64,000 nucleotides of DNA from Streptomyces sp. NBC_01689 (lineage in GTDB: Bacteria > Actinomycetota > Actinomycetes > Streptomycetales > Streptomycetaceae). Position 1 is the stretch's first letter. Each line of letters opens with the position of its first letter. The DNA is taken from positions 7,006,001 through 7,070,000 of the forward strand of contig NZ_CP109592.1 in the NCBI RefSeq assembly GCF_036250675.1. Reading direction: 5' to 3'. This document shows positions 26,575 through 36,270 of the stretch, piece by piece. Below the pieces are notes generated by a model. The model searched no databases, was not told where the DNA came from, and worked only from the letters and a program-made list of their open reading frames with translations. Both the position numbers and the translations under genes were made by a program.

Positions 26575-26580
26575 GAGAAT
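26575..26580 (+). promoter_or_regulatory. -10 element GAGAAT for leaderless hisD transcript
   Basis: GAGAAT ends 7 nt before GTG 26588 and no ribosome site is present. Confidence 0.5.
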
Positions 26581-26587
26581 TGCCCAC

Positions 26588-27937
26588 GTGATCTCCCGAA
26601 TCGATCTGCGCGGCGACGCCCTCCCCGAGGGCACCGCCCTGCGCGACCTGCTGCCCCGAGCCGACTTCGACGTATCGGCCGCCCTGGAGAAGGTGCGACC
26701 GATCTGCGAGGCCGTGCATCATCGGGGGGACGCGGCGCTGATCGACTATGCGGAGAAGTTCGACGGCGTTCGGCTGGAAGCCGTGCGGGTCCCGGCGCAG
26801 GCCCTCACGGACGCCCTGGAGCGCCTCGACCCGGCCGTCCGCGCGGCCCTGGAGGAGTCCATCCGCCGGGCCCGTCTCGTCCACCGCGCGCAGCGCCGCA
26901 CCTCGCACACCACCCAGGTCGTCCAGGGCGGCTCGGTCACCGAGAAGTGGGTGCCCGTCGACCGCGTCGGTCTCTACGCGCCCGGCGGCCGGTCCGTATA
27001 CCCCTCGTCCGTGATCATGAACGCGGTCCCGGCGCAGGAGGCCGGCGTGCCCTCCATGGCGCTCGCCTCCCCGCCGCAGAGCGAGTTCGACGGCCTCCCC
27101 CACCCGACGATCCTCGCCGCCTGCGCCCTCCTCGGCATCGACGAGGTGTACGCGGCGGGCGGCGCCCAGGCCGTCGCGATGTTCGCGTACGGCACCGAGT
27201 CCTGCGCGCCGGCCACCATGGTCACCGGCCCCGGCAACATCTGGGTCGCCGCCGCCAAGCGGTACTTCACCGGCCGGATCGGCATCGACACCGAGGCGGG
27301 ACCCACCGAGATCGCCGTCCTCGCCGACGAGACCGCCGACCCGGTGCACGTCGCCGCCGACCTGATCAGCCAGGCCGAGCACGACCCGCTGGCCGCGGCC
27401 GTCCTGGTCACCGACTCGCCGGCCCTCGCGGACGCGGTCGAGAAGGAACTGGAACCGCAGATCGCGGCCACCAAGCACATCGACGACCGGATCGTCCCCG
27501 CCCTGACGGGCCGGCAGTCCGCGATCGTCCTGGTCGACGGCGTCGACGAGGGCCTGCGCGTCGTCGACGCCTACGGAGCCGAACACCTGGAGATCCAGAC
27601 GGCCGACGCGGCGGCGGTCGCCGACCGGGTCAGGAACGCCGGAGCGATCTTCGTCGGCCCCTGGGCGCCCGTCTCCCTCGGCGACTACGCGGCGGGCTCC
27701 AACCACGTCCTGCCCACCGGCGGCTGCGCCTGCCACTCCTCGGGCCTGTCCGTGCAGTCGTTCCTGCGCGGCATCCACATCGTCGACTACACGCGCGACG
27801 CGCTCGCCGACGTCGCGCACCACGTGGTGACCCTCGCGGAGGCGGAGGACCTGCCCGCGCACGGCGCGGCGGTCAAAGCACGTTTCGCCGGAGACGAACG
27901 AGTCTCGCGCGGCTGGAAGGCGGCCGAGGGCGAGTGA
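26588..27937 (+). CDS. hisD: histidinol dehydrogenase
   Basis: Last two steps of histidine synthesis: NAD-dependent oxidation of histidinol to histidine, with Zn. 449 residues, family length. Diagnostic blocks are [70 protein letters not shown], and [20 protein letters not shown], which provides His/Asp zinc and substrate ligands. First gene of the his operon; its TGA overlaps the hisC GTG. The start is set by the -10 element 7 nt upstream. Confidence 0.96.
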   Translation: MISRIDLRGDALPEGTALRDLLPRADFDVSAALEKVRPICEAVHHRGDAALIDYAEKFDGVRLEAVRVPAQALTDALERLDPAVRAALEESIRRARLVHRAQRRTSHTTQVVQGGSVTEKWVPVDRVGLYAPGGRSVYPSSVIMNAVPAQEAGVPSMALASPPQSEFDGLPHPTILAACALLGIDEVYAAGGAQAVAMFAYGTESCAPATMVTGPGNIWVAAAKRYFTGRIGIDTEAGPTEIAVLADETADPVHVAADLISQAEHDPLAAAVLVTDSPALADAVEKELEPQIAATKHIDDRIVPALTGRQSAIVLVDGVDEGLRVVDAYGAEHLEIQTADAAAVADRVRNAGAIFVGPWAPVSLGDYAAGSNHVLPTGGCACHSSGLSVQSFLRGIHIVDYTRDALADVAHHVVTLAEAEDLPAHGAAVKARFAGDERVSRGWKAAEGE

Positions 27938-29040
27938 CCGGCATCGACGACCTCCCCGTACGGGACGAGCTGCGCGGCAAGTCCCCCTACGGCGCGCCCC
28001 AGCTCGACGTCGCCGTACGGCTGAACACCAACGAGAACCCCTACCCGCTGCCCGAACCCCTCGTCGAGCGGATCGCCGAGCGGGTGCGTGAGGCCGCCCG
28101 CGACCTCAACCGCTACCCCGACCGGGACGCGGTGCAGCTGCGCACCGAACTGGCCCGCTATCTCACGAGGACCGGCGGCCACCACGTCGGCGTCGAGAAC
28201 GTCTGGGCGGCCAACGGCTCCAACGAGGTCATCCAGCAGCTGCTGCAGACCTTCGGCGGCCCCGGCCGGACGGCTATCGGCTTCGAGCCCTCGTACTCGA
28301 TGCACGCGCTGATCGCGCGCGGCACCGGCACGGGCTGGATCGCGGGCCCGCGCGACGAGGACTTCACCATCGACCCCGTCGCCGCCGAGCGGGCCGTCGC
28401 GGAGCACCGCCCCGACGTCGTCTTCCTCACCACCCCCAACAACCCCACCGGCAACGCCCTGCCGAGCGACACGGTCCTCGCGCTGTACGAGGCCGCGCAG
28501 GCGGCCAAGCCGTCGATGGTGATCGTGGACGAGGCCTACGTCGAGTTCAGCCACGGCGCGTCGCTGCTGCCGCTGCTCGAAGGACGGCCGAATCTCGTCG
28601 TCTCGCGGACGATGTCGAAGGCGTTCGGCGCGGCCGGGCTGCGCCTGGGCTACCTCGCCGCGCACCCGGCGGTCGTCGACGCCGTACAGCTCGTACGGCT
28701 GCCCTACCACCTGTCGGCCGTCACCCAGGCCACGGCCCTGGCCGCCCTGGAGCACACCGACACCCTGCTCGCGTACGTGGAGCGGCTGAAGGCCGAGCGG
28801 GACCGGCTGGTCACCGAACTGCGCGCGATCGGGTACGAGGTGACCGAGTCGGACGCCAACTTCGTGCAGTTCGGCCGCTTCGCGGACGCCCACGACGCGT
28901 GGCGGAGGATCCTCGACCGGGGCGTCCTGGTCAGAGACAACGGCGTACCGGGCCGACTGCGGGTCTCCGCGGGCACCCCGGCCGAGAACGACGCGTTCCT
29001 GGACGCGGTCCGTGAGTTGAAGAAGGAGCAGAGCGCATGA
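27934..29040 (+). CDS. hisC: histidinol-phosphate aminotransferase
   Basis: PLP enzyme converting imidazole acetol phosphate to histidinol phosphate. 368 residues, fold type [19 protein letters not shown] is the usual N-terminal block; [30 protein letters not shown] and [17 protein letters not shown] (PLP lysine) follow. GTG 27934 overlaps the hisD stop and its own stop overlaps the hisB ATG, so the three genes are translationally coupled. Confidence 0.96.
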   Translation: MTGIDDLPVRDELRGKSPYGAPQLDVAVRLNTNENPYPLPEPLVERIAERVREAARDLNRYPDRDAVQLRTELARYLTRTGGHHVGVENVWAANGSNEVIQQLLQTFGGPGRTAIGFEPSYSMHALIARGTGTGWIAGPRDEDFTIDPVAAERAVAEHRPDVVFLTTPNNPTGNALPSDTVLALYEAAQAAKPSMVIVDEAYVEFSHGASLLPLLEGRPNLVVSRTMSKAFGAAGLRLGYLAAHPAVVDAVQLVRLPYHLSAVTQATALAALEHTDTLLAYVERLKAERDRLVTELRAIGYEVTESDANFVQFGRFADAHDAWRRILDRGVLVRDNGVPGRLRVSAGTPAENDAFLDAVRELKKEQSA

Positions 29041-29630
29041 GCCGCGTCGGAAGAGTGGAGCGCACCACCAAGGAGACGTCGGTCCTCGTCGAGATCGACC
29101 TCGACGGGTCCGGCCGGGTCGAGGTGTCGACGGGCGTCGGCTTCTACGACCACATGCTCGACCAGCTCGGCCGGCACGGTCTGTTCGACCTGACCGTGAA
29201 GACCGAGGGCGACCTGCACATCGACTCGCACCACACCATCGAGGACACCGCCCTCGCCCTGGGTGCCGCCTTCAAGCAGGCGCTCGGCGACAAGGTCGGC
29301 ATCTACCGCTTCGGCAACTGCACGGTCCCGCTGGACGAGTCCCTCGCCCAGGTCACCGTCGACCTGTCCGGCCGCCCCTACCTCGTGCACACCGAGCCCG
29401 AGAACATGGCGCCGATGATCGGCGAGTACGACACGACGATGACCCGGCACATCCTGGAGTCCTTCGTCGCCCAGGCCCAGATCGCCCTGCACGTCCACGT
29501 GCCTTACGGACGCAACGCGCACCACATCGTGGAGTGCCAGTTCAAGGCGCTGGCCCGGGCGCTGCGCTACGCCTCCGAGCGCGACCCGCGCGCCGTCGGC
29601 ATCCTCCCCTCCACCAAGGGCGCGCTGTGA
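29037..29630 (+). CDS. hisB: imidazoleglycerol-phosphate dehydratase
   Basis: Monofunctional HisB, 197 residues, without the phosphatase domain of E. coli HisB. The two repeated metal-binding motifs are [14 protein letters not shown] with [10 protein letters not shown], and [14 protein letters not shown] with [17 protein letters not shown], whose His and Glu residues bind the Mn cluster. ATGA overlap with hisC; its TGA overlaps the next GTG (GTGA 29627-29630). Confidence 0.97.
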   Translation: MSRVGRVERTTKETSVLVEIDLDGSGRVEVSTGVGFYDHMLDQLGRHGLFDLTVKTEGDLHIDSHHTIEDTALALGAAFKQALGDKVGIYRFGNCTVPLDESLAQVTVDLSGRPYLVHTEPENMAPMIGEYDTTMTRHILESFVAQAQIALHVHVPYGRNAHHIVECQFKALARALRYASERDPRAVGILPSTKGAL

Positions 29631-29719
29631 GCGCCGCCCGCGCGGCCGGCGCGCCGCGGACGACGATGCCCGCGGCACCCTGCCGCCCGGGCGCAGAAGC
29701 GAACGGAAAGACACTGTGA
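29627..29719 (+). CDS. 30-aa coupling ORF in the his operon
   Basis: GTG overlaps the hisB stop and TGA overlaps the GTG of the next membrane-protein gene (GTGA 29716-29719). The peptide ([20 protein letters not shown] and 10 more residues) has no recognisable feature. It may simply keep ribosomes moving across an 85-bp spacer. Real product uncertain. Confidence 0.35.
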   Translation: MSAARAAGAPRTTMPAAPCRPGAEANGKTL

Positions 29720-29880
29720 CCGGCCTGTCGAGCATCCTGATCGTCGTCGGACTCTTCCTCCTCGGCGGCATCTACTCCTTCGTCAAGCAGGAGATGCCCA
29801 AGAGCCTCATCGTGCTGCTCTCCATCGGCGCGGCGATGTGCCTGGTCGCGGGGGTCATGAGGCTGGAGGTGTGGAATTGA
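29716..29880 (+). CDS. 54-aa membrane protein between hisB and hisH
   Basis: 54 residues with two hydrophobic segments ([19 protein letters not shown] and [19 protein letters not shown]) joined by the loop KQEMPKS. It is embedded in the his operon with start/stop overlaps at both ends. I recall a similar small membrane protein at this place in other Streptomyces his operons. No role in histidine synthesis is known to me. Confidence 0.75.
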   Translation: MTGLSSILIVVGLFLLGGIYSFVKQEMPKSLIVLLSIGAAMCLVAGVMRLEVWN

Positions 29881-30518
29881 GCGGCGCCAGGAAGGTCGTC
29901 GTCTTCGACTACGGCTTCGGGAACGTGCGCTCCGCCGAGCGCGCCCTCGCCCGCGCCGGCGCGGAGGTCGAGATCACCCGTGACTACGACACGGCGATGA
30001 ACGCGGACGGGCTGCTGGTGCCCGGCGTCGGCGCGTTCGCCGCCTGCATGAAGGGCCTCCGGGGGGCCCGCGGCGACTGGATCATCGGCCGCCGGCTGGC
30101 GGGCGGACGCCCCGTGATGGGCATCTGCGTGGGCATGCAGATCCTCTTCGCGCGCGGCATCGAGCACGGCGTGGAGACCGAGGGCCTCGACGAGTGGCCG
30201 GGCGCGGTCGAGCCGCTGCGGGCCGACATCGTGCCCCACATGGGCTGGAACACCGTCGAGGCACCGGCGGGCTCGCGGCTCTTCGCGGGACTCGACGCCG
30301 ACGCGCGCTTCTACTTCGTCCACTCGTACGCCGTCCACGACTGGTCCCTGGACGTCACGAACCCGGCGATGCGCGCGCCCCTGGTCACCTGGGCGACGCA
30401 CGGCGAACCCTTCGTGGCGGCCGTCGAGAACGGCGCCCTGTGGGCCACCCAGTTCCACCCCGAGAAGTCCGGCGACGCCGGAGCCCAGCTCCTCACCAAC
30501 TGGATCGGAACACTGTGA
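29877..30518 (+). CDS. hisH: imidazole glycerol phosphate synthase subunit HisH
   Basis: Glutamine amidotransferase that supplies ammonia to HisF. 213 residues. The class I triad is C84 in [11 protein letters not shown], and H194 and E196 in ATQFHPEKS; the oxyanion region is GVGAF. TTG 29877 is preferred: GGAGG at 29865-29869 lies 7 nt upstream and TTGA overlaps the preceding stop, like the other junctions. GTG 29871 is in frame but only 1 nt from that ribosome site. Confidence 0.95.
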   Translation: MSGARKVVVFDYGFGNVRSAERALARAGAEVEITRDYDTAMNADGLLVPGVGAFAACMKGLRGARGDWIIGRRLAGGRPVMGICVGMQILFARGIEHGVETEGLDEWPGAVEPLRADIVPHMGWNTVEAPAGSRLFAGLDADARFYFVHSYAVHDWSLDVTNPAMRAPLVTWATHGEPFVAAVENGALWATQFHPEKSGDAGAQLLTNWIGTL

Positions 30519-31240
30519 GCAAGCTCGAACTCCTCCCCGCCGTCGACGTCCGCGACGGCCAGGCCGTCCGCCTCGTGCACGGCGAGTCGGGGACGGAAAC
30601 TTCTTACGGCTCCCCTCTGGAGGCCGCCCTCGCCTGGCAGCGTGCGGGCGCCGAGTGGCTGCACCTGGTCGACCTGGACGCCGCCTTCGGGACCGGTGAC
30701 AACCGCGGCCTGATCGCCGAGGTCGCCGGCGCCATGGACATCAAGGTCGAACTGTCCGGCGGCATCCGCGACGACGACACGCTCGCCGCCGCCCTCGCCA
30801 CCGGCTGCACCCGGGTCAATCTCGGCACCGCCGCCCTGGAGACCCCCGAGTGGGTCGCCAAGGTCATCGGCGAGCACGGCGACAGGATCGCCGTCGGCCT
30901 CGACGTCCGCGGCACGACCCTGCGCGGGCGCGGCTGGACCCGCGACGGCGGCGACCTCTACGAGACGCTGGCGCGCCTCGACTCCGAGGGCTGCGCGCGT
31001 TACGTGGTCACCGACATCGCCAAGGACGGCACGCTCCAGGGCCCGAACCTGGAGCTGCTCAGGAACGTCTGCGCCGTCACGGACCGCCCCGTGGTCGCCT
31101 CCGGCGGGGTCTCCTCCCTCGACGACCTGCGCGCCATCGCCGAGCTCGTCCCCCTCGGCGTCGAGGGCTCGATCGTCGGAAAGGCCCTGTACGCGAAGGC
31201 GTTCACCCTGGAAGAGGCCCTGGAGGCGGTGGCCCGGTGA
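30515..31240 (+). CDS. priA: bifunctional HisA/TrpF isomerase PriA
   Basis: (beta/alpha)8 barrel, 241 residues. It isomerises ProFAR (histidine pathway) and, in actinobacteria, also phosphoribosylanthranilate (tryptophan pathway). The catalytic Asp11 and Arg19 are in [14 protein letters not shown], the second Asp (D167) in [11 protein letters not shown], and the [12 protein letters not shown] loop used by PriA for dual substrates is intact. No separate trpF is in this window, which fits the dual role. GTG overlaps the hisH stop. Confidence 0.94.
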   Translation: MSKLELLPAVDVRDGQAVRLVHGESGTETSYGSPLEAALAWQRAGAEWLHLVDLDAAFGTGDNRGLIAEVAGAMDIKVELSGGIRDDDTLAAALATGCTRVNLGTAALETPEWVAKVIGEHGDRIAVGLDVRGTTLRGRGWTRDGGDLYETLARLDSEGCARYVVTDIAKDGTLQGPNLELLRNVCAVTDRPVVASGGVSSLDDLRAIAELVPLGVEGSIVGKALYAKAFTLEEALEAVAR

Positions 31241-31635
31241 GCGGCGTCCGACGCCTCACGAGCGGCGCGCCCTGGGAGGAGACCTTCGGGTACTCCCGAG
31301 CCGTGGAACTGCCGGGCGGTCTGGTGCTGGTCTCCGGCTGCACCTCGGTGGTCGACGGCACGATCGTCGACGGCGGCCCGTACGAACAGGCCGTCACCTC
31401 CTTCGGCGTCGCGCTCACCGCGCTCCGGGAGCTCGGGCTCGGCCGCGACGACGTGGTGCGGACCCGTATGTACCTGACCCACGCCCGGGACGTGGAGGAG
31501 GTGGGCCGCGCCCACAAGGAGCTCTTCGACGCCGCCCGCCCCGCCGCGACGATGGTCATCGTGGCCGGCCTGGTGGACCCGCGACTGGTGGTCGAGGTCG
31601 AGGTCGAGGCGTACCGGGACGGAGAGCGGTCATGA
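31237..31635 (+). CDS. RidA/YjgF-family protein
   Basis: 132 residues of the RidA superfamily. The substrate-binding arginine lies in [17 protein letters not shown] near the C-terminus, followed by the conserved Glu; RTRMYLTH and [11 protein letters not shown] are also typical. RidA proteins hydrolyse reactive enamine/imine intermediates made by PLP enzymes. It sits between priA and hisF with 4-bp overlaps on both sides, so it is part of the his operon. Its exact substrate is not known. Confidence 0.9.
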   Translation: MSGVRRLTSGAPWEETFGYSRAVELPGGLVLVSGCTSVVDGTIVDGGPYEQAVTSFGVALTALRELGLGRDDVVRTRMYLTHARDVEEVGRAHKELFDAARPAATMVIVAGLVDPRLVVEVEVEAYRDGERS

Positions 31636-32387
31636 CCCTGGCGGTACGAGTCATCCCCTGCCTGGACGTGGACAACGGCCGGGTCGTCAAGGGCGTCAAC
31701 TTCCAGAACCTGCGGGACGCGGGCGACCCGGTCGAGATGGCCAAGGTGTACGACGCCGAGGGCGCCGACGAACTGACGTTCCTGGACATCACCGCCTCCT
31801 CCGGCAACCGCGAGACCACGTACGACGTGGTGCGGCGCACCGCCGAGCAGGTCTTCATCCCGCTCACCGTGGGCGGCGGGGTGCGCACCGCCGAGGACGT
31901 GGACAAGCTGCTGCGCGCGGGCGCGGACAAGGTCGGGGTCAACACGGCCGCGATCGCCCGGCCCGACCTCATCCGTGAGATCGCCGAGCGTTTCGGCCGG
32001 CAGGTCCTCGTGCTGTCGGTGGACGCGCGGCGCACGGAGGGCGGTTCCTTCGAGGTCACCACCCACGGCGGCCGCAAGGGGACCGGCATCGACGCCGTCG
32101 AGTGGGCCCACCGGGCCGCCGAGCTGGGCGCGGGCGAGATCCTGCTCAACTCGATGGACGCGGACGGGACGAAGGACGGCTACGACATGGAGATGATCCG
32201 GGCCGTCCGCAAGCACGTCACCGTGCCGCTGATCGCCAGCGGCGGCGCGGGCCGGCTCGCCGACTTCCCGCCCGCCGTCGCCGCGGGCGCCGACGCGGTG
32301 CTCGCCGCGTCCGTCTTCCACTTCGGCGACCTGCGGATCGGCGAGGTGAAGGAGACGCTCCGCGACGCGGGCCATCCCGTCCGCTGA
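31632..32387 (+). CDS. hisF: imidazole glycerol phosphate synthase subunit HisF
   Basis: Cyclase subunit, 251 residues, (beta/alpha)8 barrel. Catalytic Asp in [18 protein letters not shown] and in [11 protein letters not shown]; phosphate-binding GGVRT and ASGGAG loops are present. It pairs with HisH to make imidazole glycerol phosphate and AICAR. ATGA overlap with the RidA gene. Last gene of this his operon; its stop lies in a 24-bp tandem repeat. Confidence 0.97.
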   Translation: MTLAVRVIPCLDVDNGRVVKGVNFQNLRDAGDPVEMAKVYDAEGADELTFLDITASSGNRETTYDVVRRTAEQVFIPLTVGGGVRTAEDVDKLLRAGADKVGVNTAAIARPDLIREIAERFGRQVLVLSVDARRTEGGSFEVTTHGGRKGTGIDAVEWAHRAAELGAGEILLNSMDADGTKDGYDMEMIRAVRKHVTVPLIASGGAGRLADFPPAVAAGADAVLAASVFHFGDLRIGEVKETLRDAGHPVR

Positions 32388-32431
32388 CCCGGCGGACCCG
32401 CGGACCTGCTGACCCGGCGGACCCGCGGACC
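32383..32431. repeat. 24-bp tandem direct repeat at the hisF end
   Basis: A 24-bp unit starting GCTGACCCGGCGGACCCG and ending CGGACC is present at 32383-32406 and 32408-32431, exact copies one base apart. The first copy contains the hisF TGA. Confidence 0.85.
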
Positions 32432-32715
32432 CGCTGTCCGTGGACCCGGTACCGCACCCGGTGCCCACCGGGTCGGCCGGGTCGGGGTCGGGCGGTCCGG
32501 GCCCGGCATCGGCCCCGGTGCACACCGGGTGCGCCGTGAATTCGCCCGTCGGTCCTCCGGCGGTCAGGTGCCCCGGGTTCCGGCGCGTCGGGCCGTGGAG
32601 CCCGTCGAGCGGCTGTCCCGGGGGAGGCGCGGGGGCCGGCCTGTGTCACCCCGGCGAGCGAGCCGCACGCCGGGGGCACGCACGCCGGGGCCGTGCCCCC
32701 TGGCCGTTCCCGCGG
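32432..32715. other. intergenic region after hisF
   Basis: No gene supported. The DNA is very GC-rich with overlapping ACCCGGTGCCCACCGGGT-type palindromes (about 32454-32475 and 32513-32530), probably acting as transcription stop for hisF and the convergent minus-strand gene. Confidence 0.45.
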
Positions 32716-33351
32716 TCAGATCCCGAGCTGCTTCGACCCGTGCAGCTTCGCGATCGCGTCCTTGTCGCCGTCGAGCTCCACGTCGGCGGCCTTCTGCCGC
32801 CCGAGCGCGAACATCAGCAGTTCCGAGGGCTCACCGGTGACCGTCACGACCGGCGTGCCCTTGTGGGCCACCGCCGTCTGGCCGTCCGGGCGGCGCAGCA
32901 CCAGCCCGGTCGGGGCACCCCGGCCGGCCAGCCGCGCCGTGCGCTCCAGCCGGGACCACAGGGCGTCCTGGAAGACCGGGTCCAGCTCACGCGGCACCCA
33001 GTCCGGCCGCGCCCGCCGCACGTCCTCGGTGTGGACGTAGAACTCCACGGTGTTCGACGCCTCGTCGATCTGCTTCAGCGAGAACGGCGACAGGCGCGGC
33101 GGTCCCGTACGGATCAGCTGGATCAGCTCCTCGTAGGGCTTCTCGGTGAATTCCGCCTGGACCCGCTCCAGACGCGGCGCGAGCTGCTTGATCAGCAGTC
33201 CGCCCGCCGCGTCGGCGCGCCGCTCGCGCACCACCACGTGCGCGGCGAGGTCACGGGCGTTCCAGCCCTCGCACAGGGTGGGGGCGTCCGGGCCCGCGGT
33301 CTCCAACAGGTCGGCGAGCAGAAGCCGTTCACGCTTGGCATGGGTCGACAT
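32716..33351 (-). CDS. TIGR03085-family protein (mycothiol-type DinB-like metal-binding)
   Basis: 211 residues. The N-terminus ([20 protein letters not shown] then [18 protein letters not shown]) matches the maleylpyruvate-isomerase/DinB-like helical bundle in which a His in the AAHVV helix and further His/Asp ligands bind metal. [14 protein letters not shown] carries another conserved His. Actinobacterial members often act with mycothiol, but the reaction is unknown here. ATG 33351 has a TAGGCT -10 element 7 nt upstream, so the transcript is probably leaderless. Confidence 0.85.
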   Translation of the reverse strand: MSTHAKRERLLLADLLETAGPDAPTLCEGWNARDLAAHVVVRERRADAAGGLLIKQLAPRLERVQAEFTEKPYEELIQLIRTGPPRLSPFSLKQIDEASNTVEFYVHTEDVRRARPDWVPRELDPVFQDALWSRLERTARLAGRGAPTGLVLRRPDGQTAVAHKGTPVVTVTGEPSELLMFALGRQKAADVELDGDKDAIAKLHGSKQLGI

Positions 33352-33358
33352 GGCGGCA

Positions 33359-33364
33359 AGCCTA
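33359..33364 (-). promoter_or_regulatory. -10 element TAGGCT for leaderless minus-strand gene
   Basis: TAGGCT on the minus strand, 7 nt before ATG 33351. Confidence 0.55.
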
Positions 33365-33468
33365 CGACCGTACCGGCAGCGCGCCCAGCGGACACGGGCA
33401 TCCCGGGGACGCGGGACCAAACCGGGTCCGGCCCGTGGACAACCGCCGGACCCCCGCCACCCGCGCGG

Positions 33469-33474
33469 CACAAT
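33469..33474 (+). promoter_or_regulatory. -10 element CACAAT for leaderless hisI transcript
   Basis: CACAAT ends 7 nt before ATG 33482; no ribosome site. It forms a divergent leaderless pair with the minus-strand gene starting at 33351. Confidence 0.55.
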
Positions 33475-33481
33475 GGTTCCC

Positions 33482-33871
33482 ATGACCAGCACGCCCCCGC
33501 CCAGCGGGCCCAGCAGCCTCGACCCCGAGATCGCCGCGCGCCTCAAGCGCAGCGCCGACGGACTCGTCCCCGCCATCGCCCAGCAGTACGACACCGGTGA
33601 GGTGCTGATGCTCGGCTGGATGGACGACGAGGCACTGCACCGCACGCTCACCACCGGCCGCTGCACGTACTGGTCGCGCAGCCGCGGGGAGTACTGGGTG
33701 AAGGGCGACACCTCCGGCCACTTCCAGTGGGTGAAGTCGGTGGCGCTCGACTGCGACGCCGACACCCTCCTCGTCAGGGTCGACCAGGTCGGCGCCGCCT
33801 GCCACACCGGCGAGCGCACCTGCTTCGACGCCGGCGTACTGCTCGCCGACGCCGCTGCCGCAGGTCAGTAA
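33482..33871 (+). CDS. hisI: phosphoribosyl-AMP cyclohydrolase
   Basis: Third step of histidine synthesis. 129 residues, monofunctional (no HisE pyrophosphatase domain). [35 protein letters not shown], then [20 protein letters not shown] and GERTCF supply the metal-binding Asp and Cys residues. It stands apart from the main his operon and lies 11 bp upstream of trpE, linking the two pathways. Confidence 0.95.
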   Translation: MTSTPPPSGPSSLDPEIAARLKRSADGLVPAIAQQYDTGEVLMLGWMDDEALHRTLTTGRCTYWSRSRGEYWVKGDTSGHFQWVKSVALDCDADTLLVRVDQVGAACHTGERTCFDAGVLLADAAAAGQ

Positions 33872-33874
33872 GGT
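33869..33874 (+). promoter_or_regulatory. -10 element TAAGGT for leaderless trpE transcript
   Basis: TAAGGT overlaps the hisI stop codon (TAA) and ends 8 nt before ATG 33883. trpE may thus have its own leaderless start in addition to read-through from hisI. Confidence 0.5.
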
Positions 33875-33882
33875 CATCCGCC

Positions 33883-35370
33883 ATGGACCTCGAGACCTTC
33901 CGCAAGCTGGCCACCGACCGCCGTGTCATCCCCGTCAGTCGCAAGCTCCTCGCGGACGGCGACACGCCGGTCGCGCTCTACCGCAAGCTGGCCGCCGAGC
34001 GTCCCGGCACCTTCCTCCTGGAGTCCGCGGAGAACGGCCGCGCCTCCTTCGCCTGGTCCCGCTACTCCTTCGTCGGCGTCCGCAGCCACGCCACCCTCAC
34101 GGAGCGCGACGGGCAGGCCCACTGGCTCGGCACCCCGCCCGTCGGCGTCCCCGTCGGGGGCGATCCGCTCGCCGCCCTGCGCGCCACCATCGAGGCGCTC
34201 CACACCCCGCGCGGCGAGGGCCTGCCCCCGTTCACCGGCGGCATGGTCGGCTACCTGGGCTACGACATCGTCCGCCGGCTGGAGAAGATCGGGCCCGGCG
34301 AGCGCGACGATCTGAAGCTCCCCGAGCTGACCATGCTGCTCACCAGTGACCTCGCGGTCATGGACCACTGGGACGGCTCGGTCCAGCTCATCGCGAACGC
34401 GATCAACCACAACGACCTCGACACCGGCGTCGACGAGGCCTGGGCCGACGCGATCGCCCGCCTCGACGCCATGGAGGCCGACCTCTCGCGCGCCGTCTCG
34501 CAGCCCCCCGCCGCGCTGCCGCCCTCCGAACTGCCCGAGTACACCGCGCTGTGGGGCGGCCCCGACTTCCAGGACGCCGTCGAGGACGTCAAGGAGCGCA
34601 TCCGGGCCGGCGAGGCCTTCCAGGTGGTCCCGTCCCAGCGCTTCGAGACACCGTGCGCCGCCACCGCGCTGGACGTGTACCGGGTGCTGCGGGCCACCAA
34701 CCCGTCCCCGTACATGTACCTCTTCCGCTTCGAGGGGTTCGACGTCGTCGGGTCGTCCCCCGAGGCCCTCGTCAAGGTCGAGGACGGACAGGCGATGGTG
34801 CACCCCATCGCGGGCACCCGGCCGCGCGGCGCCACCGTCCAGGAGGACCAGGCCCTCGCCGACGAGCTGATCGCCGACCCCAAGGAGCGCGCCGAGCACC
34901 TGATGCTCGTCGACCTCGGACGCAACGACCTCGGACGGGTCTGCGAGCCCGGCTCGGTCGAGGTCGTCGACTTCATGTCCATCGAGCGGTACTCGCACGT
35001 GATGCACATCGTCTCCACCGTCACCGGCCGGGTCGCCGCGGGCCGCACGGCGTTCGACGTGCTCACCGCCTGCTTCCCGGCGGGCACCCTGTCCGGCGCC
35101 CCCAAACCGCGCGCGATGCAGATCATCGACGAACTGGAGCCGTCCCGCCGCGGTCTGTACGGCGGCTGCGTCGGCTACCTCGACTTCGCGGGCGACTCCG
35201 ACACGGCCATCGCCATCCGCACCGCCCTGCTGCGCGACGGCACCGCGTACGTGCAGGCGGGCGCCGGGATCGTCGCGGACTCGGACCCCGTCGCCGAGGA
35301 CGACGAGTGCCGCAACAAGGCCGCCGCCGTGCTGCGCGCGGTGCACACGGCCAACCGGCTCGGGCAGTAG
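33883..35370 (+). CDS. trpE: anthranilate synthase component I
   Basis: Makes anthranilate from chorismate with a glutamine-amidotransferase partner not in this window. 495 residues. The tryptophan feedback motif FLLESAENG is intact. The chorismate-binding domain contains [69 protein letters not shown] and [12 protein letters not shown]. No Trp-rich leader peptide or attenuator precedes it. Confidence 0.96.
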   Translation: MDLETFRKLATDRRVIPVSRKLLADGDTPVALYRKLAAERPGTFLLESAENGRASFAWSRYSFVGVRSHATLTERDGQAHWLGTPPVGVPVGGDPLAALRATIEALHTPRGEGLPPFTGGMVGYLGYDIVRRLEKIGPGERDDLKLPELTMLLTSDLAVMDHWDGSVQLIANAINHNDLDTGVDEAWADAIARLDAMEADLSRAVSQPPAALPPSELPEYTALWGGPDFQDAVEDVKERIRAGEAFQVVPSQRFETPCAATALDVYRVLRATNPSPYMYLFRFEGFDVVGSSPEALVKVEDGQAMVHPIAGTRPRGATVQEDQALADELIADPKERAEHLMLVDLGRNDLGRVCEPGSVEVVDFMSIERYSHVMHIVSTVTGRVAAGRTAFDVLTACFPAGTLSGAPKPRAMQIIDELEPSRRGLYGGCVGYLDFAGDSDTAIAIRTALLRDGTAYVQAGAGIVADSDPVAEDDECRNKAAAVLRAVHTANRLGQ

Positions 35371-35418
35371 GACGAGGGTCACGTGAACCCCGGGTGACGG
35401 TTCGCCCGGGGTTCAGGC

Positions 35419-35424
35419 GATAGT
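35419..35424 (+). promoter_or_regulatory. -10 element GATAGT for leaderless transcript
   Basis: GATAGT lies 7 nt before GTG 35432. Confidence 0.4.
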
Positions 35425-35431
35425 GGAGTAC

Positions 35432-36079
35432 GTGACTGCCGTACCTCACCCCCGATCCGAAGCCGCCGGCCCCGCCCGGGCCGGCCGCCGCAGCCTTGGC
35501 GTCGCCCTGTTCTGCGGCGCCCTCGGCGCGGCAGTGGCGCTGCTCTCCACCCGGCAGAACTGGTCGCAGGGCACGGCCACGGTCGCCGGCGGCGCCTTCC
35601 CGCTGACCGCCAGGGGCAGCGACGTCACGGGCGTCCCCGCGGCGCTCGCCGTGGTGGGCCTCGCCGCGCTCGTCGCCGTCTTCGCCGTCCGCCGCTCCGG
35701 ACGTCTGCTGGTCTCCGCCCTGCTCGCGCTCTCCGGAGCGGGCACGGTCGTCGCCGCCGTCCTCGGCGCGGGCGACGACTCCGCGCTCGACGAGAAGGCC
35801 GCGGCCGCCTCCGGTGACACCGCCGCCACCGCGGACGCCCTCAGCCACACCGCGTGGCCGTACGTCGCCGCGGCGGGCGGCGCCCTCATCCTCCTGGCCG
35901 GCCTGCTCGCGCTGCGCTACGGGCGGCTGTGGCCCGCGATGTCGGGACGCTACGAGCGCGACGGGACGCCCCGGCCGCGCAAGGCCGCACCCGTCGACCC
36001 CGACCGGCCCGAGGACCTCTGGAAGGCCCTCGACCGCGGCGAGGACCCCACCGGACCGGACCCGGCGACCGGGACCTAG
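35432..36079 (+). CDS. tryptophan-operon-associated membrane protein (TIGR02234 type)
   Basis: 215 residues with four membrane segments (SLGVALFCGALGAAVALLS, VTGVPAALAVVGLAALVAVF, LLVSALLALSGAGTVVAAVL, PYVAAAGGALILLAGLLAL), the STRQNWSQGT loop after the first helix, and a charged C-terminal tail. It matches a small membrane protein that accompanies trp genes in actinobacteria. Function unknown. GTG 35432 is preferred over the in-frame GTG 35423, which overlaps the -10 element. Confidence 0.85.
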   Translation: MTAVPHPRSEAAGPARAGRRSLGVALFCGALGAAVALLSTRQNWSQGTATVAGGAFPLTARGSDVTGVPAALAVVGLAALVAVFAVRRSGRLLVSALLALSGAGTVVAAVLGAGDDSALDEKAAAASGDTAATADALSHTAWPYVAAAGGALILLAGLLALRYGRLWPAMSGRYERDGTPRPRKAAPVDPDRPEDLWKALDRGEDPTGPDPATGT

Positions 36080-36215
36080 TCCCTGCCGCGGACTGCGCGA
36101 ACGGGGCTCCCGTCACGACGTGACGCATCAGACGTGTGACGAGCGCCCCCCGCGCTCACTCCGGACGCCCGGGTACGGGACAATGGACGGTGAGCGTCCG
36201 ACTCACCCACGCACA

Positions 36216-36258
36216 CAGCAACGACAGCAACCACAGCAACCCCAGCAACCCCAGCAAC
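36216..36258. repeat. five 9-bp CAGCAAC tandem units
   Basis: CAGCAAC begins at 36216, 36225, 36234, 36243 and 36252, exactly every 9 bp, directly upstream of the Shine-Dalgarno of the next gene. Read in the gene's frame it encodes SN-D/H/P repeats. Confidence 0.85.
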
Positions 36259-36270
36259 GAGGAGCAAGTC

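Noticed and set aside
33872..33882. Tryptophan attenuator or leader peptide before trpE
   Set aside because: Only 11 bp separate hisI and trpE, and no short ORF with Trp codons is present; the region before trpC likewise has none.
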